DNA of 64,000 nucleotides from Alitta virens (Eukaryota; Annelida; Polychaeta; Phyllodocida; Nereididae): contig OW028584.1 in NCBI GenBank assembly GCA_932294295.1, positions 10,114,407 to 10,178,406 of the forward strand. The letters run 5' to 3'. A program made the position numbers and the translations under genes. Below are positions 9,642 to 23,872 of this stretch, piece by piece. Under the pieces are notes generated by a model that saw only the letters and a list, made by a program, of their open reading frames with translations, was not told where the DNA came from and made no database searches. How positions within the stretch are numbered: position 1 is the stretch's first letter; every line of letters starts with the position of its first letter.

Positions 9642-11674
9642 GTGCGCCAGTCATTTGTAGCCAAGAACAACCCAGGCGTGCTCCACCAATATCAGCAGTT
9701 GCTGGTCTGCTTCCCCAATGATAGCGCCCACTACGTCATCGTGCGTCTGGAATTCACAGCCACCCTGAATGACGACAGAGACGTCTTTCACTACTTCCAA
9801 GACATCGACACCATGGCCAAGCGAAATATCACCTGAATCTGGGTAACAAAGGCGAGACGGTTGTTTCAGACAACCCCACAGCCAAGTCCAGTCGACTGGA
9901 CCTTCATGGATCCAGACGCGGCACCCGGATGTGTCTGAGAAGTAACACCTGCCTCAAGTAACTTCTGACAAGCTTGTACAAGCCTGTAACTCTAGCCCGA
10001 TCCAGTTCTGTGATATATAGTAAATGTAATATAGAGTGCCAGTCAATACGGATGCAAGGTCAACCTATACAGGCTCCTACGGGACCCCCTTGGGGTCTAA
10101 GGTGTGCGCCAGTCATTTGTAGCCAAGAACAACCCAGGCGTGCTCCACCAATATCAGCAGTTGCTGGTCTGGTTCCCCAATGATAGCGCCCACTACGTCA
10201 TCGTGCGTCTGGAATTCACAGCCACCCTGAATGACGACAGAGACGTCTTTCACTACTTCCAAGACATCGACACCACGGCCAAGCGAAATATCACCTGAAT
10301 CTGGGTAACAAAGGCGAGACGGTTGTTTCAGACAACCCCACAGCCAAGTCCAGTCGACTGGACCTTCATGGATCCAGACGCGGCACCCGGATGTGTCTGA
10401 GAAGTGTCACCTGCCTCAAGTAACTTCTGACAAGCTTGTACAAGCCTGTAACTCTAGCCCGATCCAGTTCTGTGATATATAGTTCTAATATAGAGTGCAA
10501 GTCAATACGGATGCAAGGTCAACCTATACAGGATCCTCTGGGACCCCTTGGGGTCTAAGGTGTGCGCCAGTCATTTGTAGCCAAGAACAACCCGGGCGTG
10601 CTCGACCAAAATCAGCAGTTGCTGGTCTGGTTCCCCAATGATGGCGCCCACTACGTCATCGTGCGTCTGGAATTCACAGCCACCCTGAATGATCACAGCG
10701 ACGTCTTTCACTGCTACAAAGACATCGACACCACGGCCAAGCGAAATGTCACCTGAATCCGGGTAACAAAGGCGACACTGTTGTTTCAGACAAGTGCCAC
10801 TCACTCAACCCCACAGTCAAGTCCAGTCGACTGGACCTTCAAGGATCCAGACGCGGCACCCGGATATGTGAGAGAAATGTCACCTGCCTAAAGTAACTTC
10901 TGACAAGTTTGTACAAGCCTGAAACTCTAGCCCGATGCAGCTCTGGCACAACCAGGTCAATTTGGCCACCTGGTGCAACGGGCTGCGGCGTGTCAGCGCA
11001 AGATCACCTGTCCGCACCAGACCAACTGCTGCTGCGGTAACTATACCTCTTCCACGCGTACAACCAGACAAGGCGGATTCTGGACGAGAGGCTGGCTCCA
11101 ATAGTGATATATAGCAAAGCTAATAATGACTGCAAGTCAATACGGATGCAAGGTCAACCTATTCAGGGTCCTCCGGCACCCCCTTGGGGTCTAAGGTGTG
11201 CGCCAGTCATTTGTAGCCAAGACCAACCCGGGCGCGCTCGACCAAAATCAGCAGTTGCTAGTCTGGTTCCCCAATGATGGCGCCCACTGCATCATCGTGC
11301 GTCTGGAATTCACATCCACCCAGAATGACGACAGCGACGTCTTTCACTGCTACCAAGACATCGAAACCACGGCCAAGCGAAATGTGACCTTAATCCGGGT
11401 AACAAAGGCGAGACTGTTGTTTCAGACAAGTGCCACTCACTCAACCCCACAGCCATGTCCAGTCGACTGGACCTTCATGGATCCAGACGCGGCACCCGGA
11501 TGTGTCTGAGAAGTGTCACCTGCCTAAAGTAACTTCTGACAAGCTTGTACAAGCCTGTAACTCTAGCCCGATGCAGTTCTGTGATATATAGTAAATGTAA
11601 TATAGAGTGCCAGTCAATACGGATGCAAGGTCAACCTTTACAGGCTCCTACGGGACCCCCTTGGGGTCTAAGGT
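9642..11674 (+). repeat. HOR unit 6, 2,033 bp, mixed haplotype
   Basis: A 9642, B 10104, C 10562, D 11198. The C (11056) and D (11289) sites are both G, but the trailing leader (11638) carries T. It is the only full unit in the regular zone that breaks the linkage described in the findings. A rare G-to-C change is at 9710 in A (TCTGCTTCCCC). Confidence 0.94.
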
Positions 11675-13707
11675 GTGCGCCAGTCATTTGTAGCCAAGAA
11701 CAACCCAGGCGTGCTCCACCAATATCAGCAGTTGCTGGTCTGGTTCCCCAATGATAGCGCCCACTACGTCATCGTGCGTCTGGAATTCACAGCCACCCTG
11801 AATGACGACAGAGACGTCTTTCACTACTTCCAAGACATCGACACCATGGCCAAGCGAAATATCACCTGAATCTGGGTAACAAAGGCGAGACGGTTGTTTC
11901 AGACAACCCCACAGCCAAGTCCAGTCGACTGGACCTTCATGGATCCAGACGCGGCACCCGGATGTGTCTGAGAAGTAACACCTGCCTCAAGTAACTTCTG
12001 ACAAGCTTGTACAAGCCTGTAACTCTAGCCCGATCCAGTTCTGTGATATATAGTAAATGTAATATAGAGTGCCAGTCAATACGGATGCAAGGTCAACCTA
12101 TACAGGCTCCTACGGGACCCCCTTGGGGTCTAAGGTGTGCGCCAGTCATTTGTAGCCAAGAACAACCCAGGCGTGCTCCACCAATATCAGCAGTTGCTGG
12201 TCTGGTTCCCCAATGATAGCGCCCACTACGTCATCGTGCGTCTGGAATTCACAGCCACCCTGAATGACGACAGAGACGTCTTTCACTACTTCCAAGACAT
12301 CGACACCACGGCCAAGCGAAATATCACCTGAATCTGGGTAACAAAGGCGAGACGGTTGTTTCAGACAACCCCACAGCCAAGTCCAGTCGACTGGACCTTC
12401 ATGGATCCAGACGCGGCACCCGGATGTGTCTGAGAAGTGTCACCTGCCTCAAGTAACTTCTGACAAGCTTGTACAAGCCTGTAACTCTAGCCCGATCCAG
12501 TTCTGTGATATATAGTTCTAATATAGAGTGCAAGTCAATACGGATGCAAGGTCAACCTATACAGGATCCTCTGGGACCCCTTGGGGTCTAAGGTGTGCGC
12601 CAGTCATTTGTAGCCAAGAACAACCCGGGCGTGCTCGACCAAAATCAGCAGTTGCTGGTCTGGTTCCCCAATGATGGCGCCCACTACGTCATCGTGCGTC
12701 TGGAATTCACAGCCACCCTGAATGATCACAGCGACGTCTTTCACTGCTACAAAGACATCGACACCACGGCCAAGCGAAATGTCACCTGAATCCGGGTAAC
12801 AAAGGCGACACTGTTGTTTCAGACAAGTGCCACTCACTCAACCCCACAGTCAAGTCCAGTCGACTGGACCTTCAAGGATCCAGACGCGGCACCCGGATAT
12901 GTGAGAGAAATGTCACCTGCCTAAAGTAACTTCTGACAAGTTTGTACAAGCCTGAAACTCTAGCCCGATGCAGCTCTGGCACAACCAGGTCAATTTGGCC
13001 ACCTGGTGCAACGGGCTGCGGCGTGTCAGCGCAAGATCACCTGTCCGCACCAGACCAACTGCTGCTGCGGTAACTATACCTCTTCCACGCGTACAACCAG
13101 ACAAGGCGGATTCTGGACGAGAGGCTGGCTCCAATAGTGATATATAGCAAAGCTAATAATGACTGCAAGTCAATACGGATGCAAGGTCAACCTATTCAGG
13201 GTCCTCCGGCACCCCCTTGGGGTCTAAGGTGTGCGCCAGTCATTTGTAGCCAAGACCAACCCGGGCGCGCTCGACCAAAATCAGCAGTTGCTAGTCTGGT
13301 TCCCCAATGATGGCGCCCACTGCATCATCGTGCGTCTGGAATTCACATCCACCCAGAATGACGACAGCGACGTCTTTCACTGCTACCAAGACATCGAAAC
13401 CACGGCCAAGCGAAATGTGACCTTAATCCGGGTAACAAAGGCGAGACTGTTGTTTCAGACAAGTGCCACTCACTCAACCCCACAGCCATGTCCAGTCGAC
13501 TGGACCTTCATGGATCCAGACGCGGCACCCGGATGTGTCTGAGAAGTGTCACCTGCCTAAAGTAACTTCTGACAAGCTTGTACAAGCCTGTAACTCTAGC
13601 CCGATGCAGTTCTGTGATATATAGTAAATGTAATATAGAGTGCCAGTCAATACGGATGCAAGGTCAACCTATACAGGCTCCTACGGGACCCCCTTGGGGT
13701 CTAAGGT
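11675..13707 (+). repeat. HOR unit 7, 2,033 bp
   Basis: A 11675, B 12137, C 12595, D 13231. Haplotype is G at C, G at D, A in trailing leader. I noticed no private change in this copy. Confidence 0.94.
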
Positions 13708-15740
13708 GTGCGCCAGTCATTTGTAGCCAAGAACAACCCAGGCGTGCTCCACCAATATCAGCAGTTGCTGGTCTGGTTCCCCAATGATAGCGCCCACTAC
13801 GTCATCGTGCGTCTGGAATTCACAGCCACCCTGAATGACGACAGAGACGTCTTTCACTACTTCCAAGACATCGACACCATGGCCAAGCGAAATATCACCT
13901 GAATCTGGGTAACAAAGGCGAGACGGTTGTTTCAGACAACCCCACAGCCAAGTCCAGTCGACTGGACCTTCATGGATCCAGACGCGGCACCCGGATGTGT
14001 CTGAGAAGTAACACCTGCCTCAAGTAACTTCTGACAAGCTTGTACAAGCCTGTAACTCTAGCCCGATCCAGTTCTGTGATATATAGTAAATGTAATATAG
14101 AGTGCCAGTCAATACGGATGCAAGGTCAACCTATACAGGCTCCTACGGGACCCCCTTGGGGTCTAAGGTGTGCGCCAGTCATTTGTAGCCAAGAACAACC
14201 CAGGCGTGCTCCACCAATATCAGCAGTTGCTGGTCTGCTTCCCCAATGATAGCGCCCACTACGTCATCGTGCGTCTGGAATTCACAGCCACCCTGAATGA
14301 CGACAGAGACGTCTTTCACTACTTCCAAGACATCGACACCACGGCCAAGCGAAATATCACCTGAATCTGGGTAACAAAGGCGAGACGGTTGTTTCAGACA
14401 ACCCCACAGCCAAGTCCAGTCGACTGGACCTTCATGGATCCAGACGCGGCACCCGGATGTGTCTGAGAAGTGTCACCTGCCTCAAGTAACTTCTGACAAG
14501 CTTGTACAAGCCTGTAACTCTAGCCCGATCCAGTTCTGTGATATATAGTTCTAATATAGAGTGCAAGTCAATACGGATGCAAGGTCAACCTATACAGGAT
14601 CCTCTGGGACCCCTTGGGGTCTAAGGTGTGCGCCAGTCATTTGTAGCCAAGAACAACCCGGGCGTGCTCGACCAAAATCAGCAGTTGCTGGTCTGGTTCC
14701 CCAATGATGGCGCCCACTACGTCATCGTGCGTCTGGAATTCACAGCCACCCTGAATGATCACAGCGACGTCTTTCACTGCTACAAAGACATCGACACCAC
14801 GGCCAAGCGAAATGTCACCTGAATCCGGGTAACAAAGGCGACACTGTTGTTTCAGACAAGTGCCACTCACTCAACCCCACAGTCAAGTCCAGTCGACTGG
14901 ACCTTCAAGGATCCAGACGCGGCACCCGGATATGTGAGAGAAATGTCACCTGCCTAAAGTAACTTCTGACAAGTTTGTACAAGCCTGAAACTCTAGCCCG
15001 ATGCAGCTCTGGCACAACCAGGTCAATTTGGCCACCTGGTGCAACGGGCTGCGGCGTGTCAGCGCAAGATCACCTGTCCGCACCAGACCAACTGCTGCTG
15101 CGGTAACTATACCTCTTCCACTCGTACAACCAGACAAGGCGGATTCTGGACGAGAGGCTGGCTCCAATAGTGATATATAGCAAAGCTAATAATGACTGCA
15201 AGTCAATACGGATGCAAGGTCAACCTATTCAGGGTCCTCCGGCACCCCCTTGGGGTCTAAGGTGTGCGCCAGTCATTTGTAGCCAAGACCAACCCGGGCG
15301 CGCTCGACCAAAATCAGCAGTTGCTAGTCTGGTTCCCCAATGATGGCGCCCACTACATCATCGTGCGTCTGGAATTCACATCCACCCAGAATGACGACAG
15401 CGACGTCTTTCACTGCTACCAAGACATCGAAACCACGGCCAAGCGAAATGTGACCTTAATCCGGGTAACAAAGGCGAGACTGTTGTTTCAGACAAGTGCC
15501 ACTCACTCAACCCCACAGCCATGTCCAGTCGACTGGACCTTCATGGATCCAGACGCGGCACCCGGATGTGCCTGAGAAGTGTCACCTGCCTAAAGTAACT
15601 TCTGACAAGCTTGTACAAGCCTGTAACTCTAGCCCGATGCAGTTCTGTGATATATAGTAAATGTAATATAGAGTGCCAGTCAATACGGATGCAAGGTCAA
15701 CCTTTACAGGCTCCTACGGGACCCCCTTGGGGTCTAAGGT
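13708..15740 (+). repeat. HOR unit 8, 2,033 bp
   Basis: A 13708, B 14170, C 14628, D 15264. Haplotype is T at C, A at D, T in trailing leader. The rare G-to-C allele seen in the A monomers of units 6 and 10 sits here in the B monomer (14238). A T-to-C change at 15571 removes the stop after the D frame motif. Confidence 0.94.
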
Positions 15741-17773
15741 GTGCGCCAGTCATTTGTAGCCAAGAACAACCCAGGCGTGCTCCACCAATATCAGCAGTTG
15801 CTGGTCTGGTTCCCCAATGATAGCGCCCACTACGTCATCGTGCGTCTGGAATTCACAGCCACCCTGAATGACGACAGAGACGTCTTTCACTACTTCCAAG
15901 ACATCGACACCATGGCCAAGCGAAATATCACCTGAATCTGGGTAACAAAGGCGAGACGGTTGTTTCAGACAACCCCACAGCCAAGTCCAGTCGACTGGAC
16001 CTTCATGGATCCAGACGCGGCACCCGGATGTGTCTGAGAAGTAACACCTGCCTCAAGTAACTTCTGACAAGCTTGTACAAGCCTGTAACTCTAGCCCGAT
16101 CCAGTTCTGTGATATATAGTAAATGTAATATAGAGTGCCAGTCAATACGGATGCAAGGTCAACCTATACAGGCTCCTACGGGACCCCCTTGGGGTCTAAG
16201 GTGTGCGCCAGTCATTTTTAGCCAAGAACAACCCAGGCGTGCTCCACCAATATCAGCAGTTGCTGGTCTGGTTCCCCAATGATAGCGCCCACTACGTCAT
16301 CGTGCGTCTGGAATTCACAGCCACCCTGAATGACGACAGAGACGTCTTTCACTACTTCCAAGACATCGACACCACGGCCAAGCGAAATATCACCTGAATC
16401 TGGGTAACAAAGGCGAGACGGTTGTTTCAGACAACCCCACAGCCAAGTCCAGTCGACTGGACCTTCATGGATCCAGACGCGGCACCCGGATGTGTCTGAG
16501 AAGTGTCACCTGCCTCAAGTAACTTCTGACAAGCTTGTACAAGCCTGTAACTCTAGCCCGATCCAGTTCTGTGATATATAGTTCTAATATAGAGTGCAAG
16601 TCAATACGGATGCAAGGTCAACCTATACAGGATCCTCTGGGACCCCTTGGGGTCTAAGGTGTGCGCCAGTCATTTGTAGCCAAGAACAACCCGGGCGTGC
16701 TCGACCAAAATCAGCAGTTGCTGGTCTGGTTCCCCAATGATGGCGCCCACTACGTCATCGTGCGTCTGGAATTCACAGCCACCCTGAATGATCACAGCGA
16801 CGTCTTTCACTGCTACAAAGACATCGACACCACGGCCAAGCGAAATGTCACCTGAATCCGGGTAACAAAGGCGACACTGTTGTTTCAGACAAGTGCCACT
16901 CACTCAACCCCACAGTCAAGTCCAGTCGACTGGACCTTCAAGGATCCAGACGCGGCACCCGGATATGTGAGAGAAATGTCACCTGCCTAAAGTAACTTCT
17001 GACAAGTTTGTACAAGCCTGAAACTCTAGCCCGATGCAGCTCTGGCACAACCAGGTCAATTTGGCCACCTGGTGCAACGGGCTGCGGCGTGTCAGCGCAA
17101 GATCACCTGTCCGCACCAGACCAACTGCTGCTGCGGTAACTATACCTCTTCCACGCGTACAACCAGACAAGGCGGATTCTGGACGAGAGGCTGGCTCCAA
17201 TAGTGATATATAGCAAAGCTAATAATGACTGCAAGTCAATACGGATGCAAGGTCAACCTATTCAGGGTCCTCCGGCACCCCCTTGGGGTCTAAGGTGTGC
17301 GCCAGTCATTTGTAGCCAAGACCAACCCGGGCGCGCTCGACCAAAATCAGCAGTTGCTAGTCTGGTTCCCCAATGATGGCGCCCACTGCATCATCGTGCG
17401 TCTGGAATTCACATCCACCCAGAATGACGACAGCGACGTCTTTCACTGCTACCAAGACATCGAAACCACGGCCAAGCGAAATGTGACCTTAATCCGGGTA
17501 ACAAAGGCGAGACTGTTGTTTCAGACAAGTGCCACTCACTCAACCCCACAGCCATGTCCAGTCGACTGGACCTTCATGGATCCAGACGCGGCACCCGGAT
17601 GTGTCTGAGAAGTGTCACCTGCCTAAAGTAACTTCTGACAAGCTTGTACAAGCCTGTAACTCTAGCCCGATGCAGTTCTGTGATATATAGTAAATGTAAT
17701 ATAGAGTGCCAGTCAATACGGATGCAAGGTCAACCTATACAGGCTCCTACGGGACCCCCTTGGGGTCTAAGGT
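15741..17773 (+). repeat. HOR unit 9, 2,033 bp
   Basis: A 15741, B 16203, C 16661, D 17297. Haplotype is G at C, G at D, A in trailing leader. A private G-to-T change at 16218 in B gives CATTTTTAGCC. Confidence 0.94.
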
Positions 17774-19806
17774 GTGCGCCAGTCATTTGTAGCCAAGAAC
17801 AACCCAGGCGTACTCCACCAATATCAGCAGTTGCTGGTCTGCTTCCCCAATGATAGCGCCCACTACGTCATCGTGCGTCTGGAATTCACAGCCACCCTGA
17901 ATGACGACAGAGACGTCTTTCACTACTTCCAAGACATCGACACCATGGCCAAGCGAAATATCACCTGAATCTGGGTAACAAAGGCGAGACGGTTGTTTCA
18001 GACAACCCCACAGCCAAGTCCAGTCGACTGGACCTTCATGGATCCAGACGCGGCACCCGGATGTGTCTGAGAAGTAACACCTGCCTCAAGTAACTTCTGA
18101 CAAGCTTGTACAAGCCTGTAACTCTAGCCCGATCCAGTTCTGTGATATATAGTAAATGTAATATAGAGTGCCAGTCAATACGGATGCAAGGTCAACCTAT
18201 ACAGGCTCCTACGGGACCCCCTTGGGGTCTAAGGTGTGCGCCAGTCATTTGTAGCCAAGAACAACCCAGGCGTGCTCCACCAATATCAGCAGTTGCTGGT
18301 CTGGTTCCCCAATGATAGCGCCCACTACGTCATCGTGCGTCTGGAATTCACAGCCACCCTGAATGACGACAGAGACGTCTTTCACTACTTCCAAGACATC
18401 GACACCACGGCCAAGCGAAATATCACCTGAATCTGGGTAACAAAGGCGAGACGGTTGTTTCAGACAACCCCACAGCCAAGTCCAGTCGACTGGACCTTCA
18501 TGGATCCAGACGCGGCACCCGGATGTGTCTGAGAAGTGTCACCTGCCTCAAGTAACTTCTGACAAGCTTGTACAAGCCTGTAACTCTAGCCCGATCCAGT
18601 TCTGTGATATATAGTTCTAATATAGAGTGCAAGTCAATACGGATGCAAGGTCAACCTATACAGGATCCTCTGGGACCCCTTGGGGTCTAAGGTGTGCGCC
18701 AGTCATTTGTAGCCAAGAACAACCCGGGCGTGCTCGACCAAAATCAGCAGTTGCTGGTCTGGTTCCCCAATGATGGCGCCCACTACGTCATCGTGCGTCT
18801 GGAATTCACAGCCACCCTGAATGATCACAGCGACGTCTTTCACTGCTACAAAGACATCGACACCACGGCCAAGCGAAATGTCACCTGAATCCGGGTAACA
18901 AAGGCGACACTGTTGTTTCAGACAAGTGCCACTCACTCAACCCCACAGTCAAGTCCAGTCGACTGGACCTTCAAGGATCCAGACGCGGCACCCGGATATG
19001 TGAGAGAAATGTCACCTGCCTAAAGTAACTTCTGACAAGTTTGTACAAGCCTGAAACTCTAGCCCGATGCAGCTCTGGCACAACCAGGTCAATTTGGCCA
19101 CCTGGTGCAACGGGCTGCGGCGTGTCAGCGCAAGATCACCTGTCCGCACCAGACCAACTGCTGCTGCGGTAACTATACCTCTTCCACGCGTACAACCAGA
19201 CAAGGCGGATTCTGGACGAGAGGCTGGCTCCAATAGTGATATATAGCAAAGCTAATAATGACTGCAAGTCAATACGGATGCAAGGTCAACCTATTCAGGG
19301 TCCTCCGGCACCCCCTTGGGGTCTAAGGTGTGCGCCAGTCATTTGTAGCCAAGACCAACCCGGGCGCGCTCGACCAAAATCAGCAGTTGCTAGTCTGGTT
19401 CCCCAATGATGGCGCCCACTGCATCATCGTGCGTCTGGAATTCACATCCACCCAGAATGACGACAGCGACGTCTTTCACTGCTACCAAGACATCGAAACC
19501 ACGGCCAAGCGAAATGTGACCTTAATCCGGGTAACAAAGGCGAGACTGTTGTTTCAGACAAGTGCCACTCACTCAACCCCACAGCCATGTCCAGTCGACT
19601 GGACCTTCATGGATCCAGACGCGGCACCCGGATGTGTCTGAGAAGTGTCACCTGCCTAAAGTAACTTCTGACAAGCTTGTACAAGCCTGTAACTCTAGCC
19701 CGATGCAGTTCTGTGATATATAGTAAATGTAATATAGAGTGCCAGTCAATACGGATGCAAGGTCAACCTATACAGGCTCCTACGGGACCCCCTTGGGGTC
19801 TAAGGT
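17774..19806 (+). repeat. HOR unit 10, 2,033 bp
   Basis: A 17774, B 18236, C 18694, D 19330. Haplotype is G at C, G at D, A in trailing leader. The rare G-to-C allele is in A (17842). A private G-to-A change is at 17812. Confidence 0.94.
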
Positions 19807-21839
19807 GTGCGCCAGTCATTTGTAGCCAAGAACAACCCAGGCGTGCTCCACCAATATCAGCAGTTGCTGGTCTGGTTCCCCAATGATAGCGCCCACTACG
19901 TCATCGTGCGTCTGGAATTCACAGCCACCCTGAATGACGACAGAGACGTCTTTCACTACTTCCAAGACATCGACACCATGGCCAAGCGAAATATCACCTG
20001 AATCTGGGTAACAAAGGCGAGACGGTTGTTTCAGACAACCCCACAGCCAAGTCCAGTCGACTGGACCTTCATGGATCCAGACGCGGCACCCGGATGTGTC
20101 TGAGAAGTAACACCTGCCTCAAGTAACTTCTGACAAGCTTGTACAAGCCTGTAACTCTAGCCCGATCCAGTTCTGTGATATATAGTAAATGTAATATAGA
20201 GTGCCAGTCAATACGGATGCAAGGTCAACCTATACAGGCTCCTACGGGACCCCCTTGGGGTCTAAGGTGTGCGCCAGTCATTTGTAGCCAAGAACAACCC
20301 AGGCGTGCTCCACCAATATCAGCAGTTGCTGGTCTGGTTCCCCAATGATAGCGCCCACTACGTCATCGTGCGTCTGGAATTCACAGCCACCCTGAATGAC
20401 GACAGAGACGTCTTTCACTACTTCCAAGACATCGACACCACGGCCAAGCGAAATATCACCTGAATCTGGGTAACAAAGGCGAGACGGTTGTTTCAGACAA
20501 CCCCACAGCCAAGTCCAGTCGACTGGACCTTCATGGATCCAGACGCGGCACCCGGATGTGTCTGAGAAGTGTCACCTGCCTCAAGTAACTTCTGACAAGC
20601 TTGTACAAGCCTGTAACTCTAGCCCGATCCAGTTCTGTGATATATAGTTCTAATATAGAGTGCAAGTCAATACGGATGCAAGGTCAACCTATACAGGATC
20701 CTCTGGGACCCCTTGGGGTCTAAGGTGTGCGCCAGTCATTTGTAGCCAAGAACAACCCGGGCGTGCTCGACCAAAATCAGCAGTTGCTGGTCTGGTTCCC
20801 CAATGATGGCGCCCACTACGTCATCGTGCGTCTGGAATTCACAGCCACCCTGAATGATCACAGCGACGTCTTTCACTGCTACAAAGACATCGACACCACG
20901 GCCAAGCGAAATGTCACCTGAATCCGGGTAACAAAGGCGACACTGTTGTTTCAGACAAGTGCCACTCACTCAACCCCACAGTCAAGTCCAGTCGACTGGA
21001 CCTTCAAGGATCCAGACGCGGCACCCGGATATGTGAGAGAAATGTCACCTGCCTAAAGTAACTTCTGACAAGTTTGTACAAGCCTGAAACTCTAGCCCGA
21101 TGCAGCTCTGGCACAACCAGGTCAATTTGGCCACCTGGTGCAACGGGCTGCGGCGTGTCAGCGCAAGATCACCTGTCCGCACCAGACCAACTGCTGCTGC
21201 GGTAACTATACCTCTTCCACTCGTACAACCAGACAAGGCGGATTCTGGACGAGAGGCTGGCTCCAATAGTGATATATAGCAAAGCTAATAATGACTGCAA
21301 GTCAATACGGATGCAAGGTCAACCTATTCAGGGTCCTCCGGCACCCCCTTGGGGTCTAAGGTGTGCGCCAGTCATTTGTAGCCAAGACCAACCCGGGCGC
21401 GCTCGACCAAAATCAGCAGTTGCTAGTCTGGTTCCCCAATGATGGCGCCCACTACATCATCGTGCGTCTGGAATTCACATCCACCCAGAATGACGACAGC
21501 GACGTCTTTCACTGCTACCAAGACATCGAAACCACGGCCAAGCGAAATGTGACCTTAATCCGGGTAACAAAGGCGAGACTGTTGTTTCAGACAAGTGCCA
21601 CTCACTCAACCCCACAGCCATGTCCAGTCGACTGGACCTTCATGGATCCAGACGCGGCACCCGGATGTGTCTGAGAAGTGTCACCTGCCTAAAGTAACTT
21701 CTGACAAGCTTGTACAAGCCTGTAACTCTAGCCCGATGCAGTTCTGTGATATATAGTAAATGTAATATAGAGTGCCAGTCAATACGGATGCAAGGTCAAC
21801 CTTTACAGGCTCCTACGGGACCCCCTTGGGGTCTAAGGT
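19807..21839 (+). repeat. HOR unit 11, 2,033 bp
   Basis: A 19807, B 20269, C 20727, D 21363. Haplotype is T at C, A at D, T in trailing leader. I noticed no private change. Confidence 0.94.
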
Positions 21840-23872
21840 GTGCGCCAGTCATTTGTAGCCAAGAACAACCCAGGCGTGCTCCACCAATATCAGCAGTTGC
21901 TGGTCTGGTTCCCCAATGATAGCGCCCACTACGTCATCGTGCGTCTGGAATTCACAGCCACCCTGAATGACGACAGAGACGTCTTTCACTACTTCCAAGA
22001 CATCGACACCATGGCCAAGCGAAATATCACCTGAATCTGGGTAACAAAGGCGAGACGGTTGTTTCAGACAACCCCACAGCCAAGTCCAGTCGACTGGACC
22101 TTCATGGATCCAGACGCGGCACCCGGATGTGTCTGAGAAGTAACACCTGCCTCAAGTAACTTCTGACAAGCTTGTACAAGCCTGTAACTCTAGCCCGATC
22201 CAGTTCTGTGATATATAGTAAATGTAATATAGAGTGCCAGTCAATACGGATGCAAGGTCAACCTATACAGGCTCCTACGGGACCCCCTTGGGGTCTAAGG
22301 TGTGCGCCAGTCATTTGTAGCCAAGAACAACCCAGGCGTGCTCCACCAATATCAGCAGTTGCTGGTCTGGTTCCCCAATGATAGCGCCCACTACGTCATC
22401 GTGCGTCTGGAATTCACAGCCACCCTGAATGACGACAGAGACGTCTTTCACTACTTCCAAGACATCGACACCACGGCCAAGCGAAATATCACCTGAATCT
22501 GGGTAACAAAGGCGAGACGGTTGTTTCAGACAACCCCACAGCCAAGTCCAGTCGACTGGACCTTCATGGATCCAGACGCGGCACCCGGATGTGTCTGAGA
22601 AGTGTCACCTGCCTCAAGTAACTTCTGACAAGCTTGTACAAGCCTGTAACTCTAGCCCGATCCAGTTCTGTGATATATAGTTCTAATATAGAGTGCAAGT
22701 CAATACGGATGCAAGGTCAACCTATACAGGATCCTCTGGGACCCCTTGGGGTCTAAGGTGTGCGCCAGTCATTTGTAGCCAAGAACAACCCGGGCGTGCT
22801 CGACCAAAATCAGCAGTTGCTGGTCTGGTTCCCCAATGATGGCGCCCACTACGTCATCGTGCGTCTGGAATTCACAGCCACCCTGAATGATCACAGCGAC
22901 GTCTTTCACTGCTACAAAGACATCGACACCACGGCCAAGCGAAATGTCACCTGAATCCGGGTAACAAAGGCGACACTGTTGTTTCAGACAAGTGCCACTC
23001 ACTCAACCCCACAGTCAAGTCCAGTCGACTGGACCTTCAAGGATCCAGACGCGGCACCCGGATATGTGAGAGAAATGTCACCTGCCTAAAGTAACTTCTG
23101 ACAAGTTTGTACAAGCCTGAAACTCTAGCCCGATGCAGCTCTGGCACAACCAGGTCAATTTGGCCACCTGGTGCAACGGGCTGCGGCGTGTCAGCGCAAG
23201 ATCACCTGTCCGCACCAGACCAACTGCTGCTGCGGTAACTATACCTCTTCCACTCGTACAACCAGACAAGGCGGATTCTGGACGAGAGGCTGGCTCCAAT
23301 AGTGATATATAGCAAAGCTAATAATGACTGCAAGTCAATACGGATGCAAGGTCAACCTATTCAGGGTCCTCCGGCACCCCCTTGGGGTCTAAGGTGTGCG
23401 CCAGTCATTTGTAGCCAAGACCAACCCGGGCGCGCTCGACCAAAATCAGCAGTTGCTAGTCTGGTTCCCCAATGATGGCGCCCACTACATCATCGTGAGT
23501 CTGGAATTCACATCCACCCAGAATGACGACAGCGACGTCTTTCACTGCTACCAAGACATCGAAACCACGGCCAAGCGAAATGTGACCTTAATCCGGGTAA
23601 CAAAGGCGAGACTGTTGTTTCAGACAAGTGCCACTCACTCAACCCCACAGCCATGTCCAGTCGACTGGACCTTCATGGATCCAGACGCGGCACCCGGATG
23701 TGTCTGAGAAGTGTCACCTGCCTAAAGTAACTTCTGACAAGCTTGTACAAGCCTGTAACTCTAGCCCGATGCAGTTCTGTGATATATAGTAAATGTAATA
23801 TAGAGTGCCAGTCAATACGGATGCAAGGTCAACCTTTACAGGCTCCTACGGGACCCCCTTGGGGTCTAAGGT
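21840..23872 (+). repeat. HOR unit 12, 2,033 bp
   Basis: A 21840, B 22302, C 22760, D 23396. Haplotype is T at C, A at D, T in trailing leader. A private C-to-A change at 23498 in D (GTGAGTCTGG) destroys a CpG. Confidence 0.94.
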
